Program-made: the position numbers and the translations under genes
Source of the DNA: Nematocida ironsii
Lineage: Eukaryota; Microsporidia
Reading direction: 5' to 3'
DNA: 34,793 nucleotides
Assembly: GCA_001642415.1 (NCBI GenBank)
Contig: LTDK01000038.1
Location: 1-34,793 of the forward strand
Shown here: positions 33,491-34,793 of the stretch, one piece after another
How the letters are laid out: each line of letters begins with the position of its first letter
Position numbering within the stretch: position 1 is the stretch's first letter
The notes under the pieces: model-generated
Told to the model about the DNA's origin: nothing
Databases searched by the model: none
What the model saw: only the letters and a program-made list of their open reading frames with translations

Positions 33491-34793
33491 CTAAAACATT
33501 GAGTTCATGATAATATAATGTAAACCAAGCTTAGATTTTGTATAATTAACATCCTTTATGGTTATGCATAGTTTAGAAATATTTAAAACATCTGAAATAT
33601 TTATGTTATGATTTTTCTTTAAATGTTTAATGTTTTCTTTTAATCGCGGGCTAAGCATATGATGCATTTCATGGTCTTCACAGAATAAGTCATTCATATG
33701 ATTTTTCATTTCAGGACATAATAGAGGAACTACTGTAAAACATGGCTTTTGGGCTTTCTTAGAATATATGCATATCCCATAACGAAGCATGTCCTGTGAC
33801 ACGTGCTTTCTTTGAAGCATTTTTAAAAATAGAAATAAATCAGCAATTTTCTTCAGATTTTGATCTTTACTATATAAAAAAGACCTTGATTTTATATCAA
33901 ATAAATAGTTAGTATACTCTCCTATGCCAAGTTGCTTCTTTGCATTCCAAGAGAGTTCTATTTCATGTTCATTTAATTCTATTTGCTTAACTTCCATGCT
34001 GTAACAGTCGCAGTCTTCGTATAGAGTGTTTAGATCTAGTATGTAGAAATCGCTGTAATAGTATATTTCATGTCTAAATTTTTTAAGTAATTCTATAGTT
34101 GTAAGTTTTAGGTCTTTTCTCTTAACCACAATATCCAGCCAATTGGAAAATTCAATGGCAACTGGGTTTTGGTAGTCTTCATTGGGTATAATTTTATATT
34201 TTTCTGGCTTTAGAACATATGGACCAAAATGCACTGCAGAGGTCATTATTCTAGGCAAGAATAGTGGAATTCGTGGAGCATCATTGTTTGGCATATATCC
34301 ATCAAACAACTTCTTTGCTTCTTCTTCGTTTTCTCTATATGCAGCATTAATTGTTTCTGCATCAATAGGATTAAACTGTGCAAACACAAACTCAGTAGTT
34401 TTTATATTCTCTTTAATGTAGTAGAATACAACATCGAATCCATCATTGTGCATTTCTTCTATAGTTTTATCCATGTCACATATGTTATTGCTATTATCGA
34501 GCCTTCTTTTTTTAATCTGATCTTTTTTAGGCTCAGGCCTGGTTATTATTGACCACGTCTTATCCTGCCTATTGTATTTAAATGGATATACATTATGGCG
34601 CGATTTTTTATTGCTATTTATAGTTGTAGAATAGAATATGTCTATTATATATTTTACAATCTCCTCAATTGTGTGTATGTAGTGATACGTCGTAGTGCCA
34701 TTCTTTGTAAACGCAAAAAATGGAAGATGTATAACATGCATGCCATGCATACTGTTATCTACAAGTTGGACGTGATAATGCTGTGTATAAGAT
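33491..34793 (-). CDS. uncharacterised protein, 5' end beyond right edge
   Basis: The frame ends in TAG at 33491-33493. It has an ATG at 34748-34750 (419 residues from there), but it is also open with a protein-like composition to the window edge, so the real start may lie further right. The product is polar, rich in Lys, Asn, Ile and Tyr. It has a central acidic stretch (ENEEEAKKLFDGY) and a C-terminal His/Lys-rich helix near LKENIKHLKKNHNINI. There is no membrane span or signal peptide in the visible part. I recognise no domain. It may be a nuclear or cytosolic protein or another lineage-specific family member. Confidence 0.7.
   Translation of the reverse strand, partial: SYTQHYHVQLVDNSMHGMHVIHLPFFAFTKNGTTTYHYIHTIEEIVKYIIDIFYSTTINSNKKSRHNVYPFKYNRQDKTWSIITRPEPKKDQIKKRRLDNSNNICDMDKTIEEMHNDGFDVVFYYIKENIKTTEFVFAQFNPIDAETINAAYRENEEEAKKLFDGYMPNNDAPRIPLFLPRIMTSAVHFGPYVLKPEKYKIIPNEDYQNPVAIEFSNWLDIVVKRKDLKLTTIELLKKFRHEIYYYSDFYILDLNTLYEDCDCYSMEVKQIELNEHEIELSWNAKKQLGIGEYTNYLFDIKSRSFLYSKDQNLKKIADLFLFLKMLQRKHVSQDMLRYGICIYSKKAQKPCFTVVPLLCPEMKNHMNDLFCEDHEMHHMLSPRLKENIKHLKKNHNINISDVLNISKLCITIKDVNYTKSKLGLHYIIMNSMF

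Noticed and set aside
33491..34793. Possible HORMA-like domain in the right-edge gene
   Set aside because: A loose resemblance of the first 70 residues only; no diagnostic pattern holds up on closer reading.

Overview
The window looks like nuclear DNA of a microsporidian, most likely a nematode-infecting Nematocida or close relative. The reasons are a cluster of long intronless genes for secreted proteins that resemble the Nematocida large gene family (NemLGF) of host-exposed proteins, AT-rich spacers, a reduced stand-alone actin-regulator domain, and no tRNA, rRNA, CRISPR array or transposase that I could support. The genus rests on family resemblance recalled from knowledge, not on a database search.

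Positions 1-18666 are an accessory, probably host-interaction region. Five members of one secreted family lie head to tail on the minus strand: 1-740 (cut by the window edge), 1752-4433, 8732-11725, 12162-15065, and 15567-18666 (split by a frameshift). Each starts with a hydrophobic signal segment, followed by an H/N-P-D/H-G motif about 20-40 residues later, then a conserved LA-x-LFLLSE block and a (L/F)(I/V)Q(S/N)Y block. The first two form one recent duplicate pair that also shares upstream DNA; the third and fourth form another. A plus-strand gene at 5767-7854 interrupts the array. It encodes a secreted or surface protein with Thr-rich 10-residue repeats and a hydrophobic C-terminus.

Positions 18667-25188 hold two long uncharacterised genes of clearly higher GC (20266-21714 and 22300-23979). 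Both products have C-terminal membrane segments. Two possible short membrane or secreted ORFs lie in the preceding 1.6 kb spacer, and a five-span membrane protein lies at 24253-25188.

Positions 25189-34793 hold a 1366-residue coiled-coil and Thr/Pro/Glu-rich secreted protein, then a tight divergent pair with only 32 bp between start codons: a stand-alone CAP/Srv2 C-terminal actin-regulatory domain and a glyoxalase II-like hydrolase. Next come a second multi-span membrane protein that seems to be a distant paralogue of the one at 24253-25188, a 0.9 kb AT-rich spacer, and an uncharacterised gene running off the right edge.

The most interesting non-coding signal is a motif, TTTCGGGTTA, often in tandem at 9-11 bp spacing. 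It lies upstream of most genes and nearly always reads in the direction of the downstream gene. It contains GGGTTA, a circular permutation of the TTAGGG telomere unit. Other points worth checking are the Asp-to-Gly change at the bridging metal ligand of the glyoxalase II-like protein, the single-base frameshift in the fifth family member, and a GC-richer patch near 1540-1740 that may be the remains of a lost gene.
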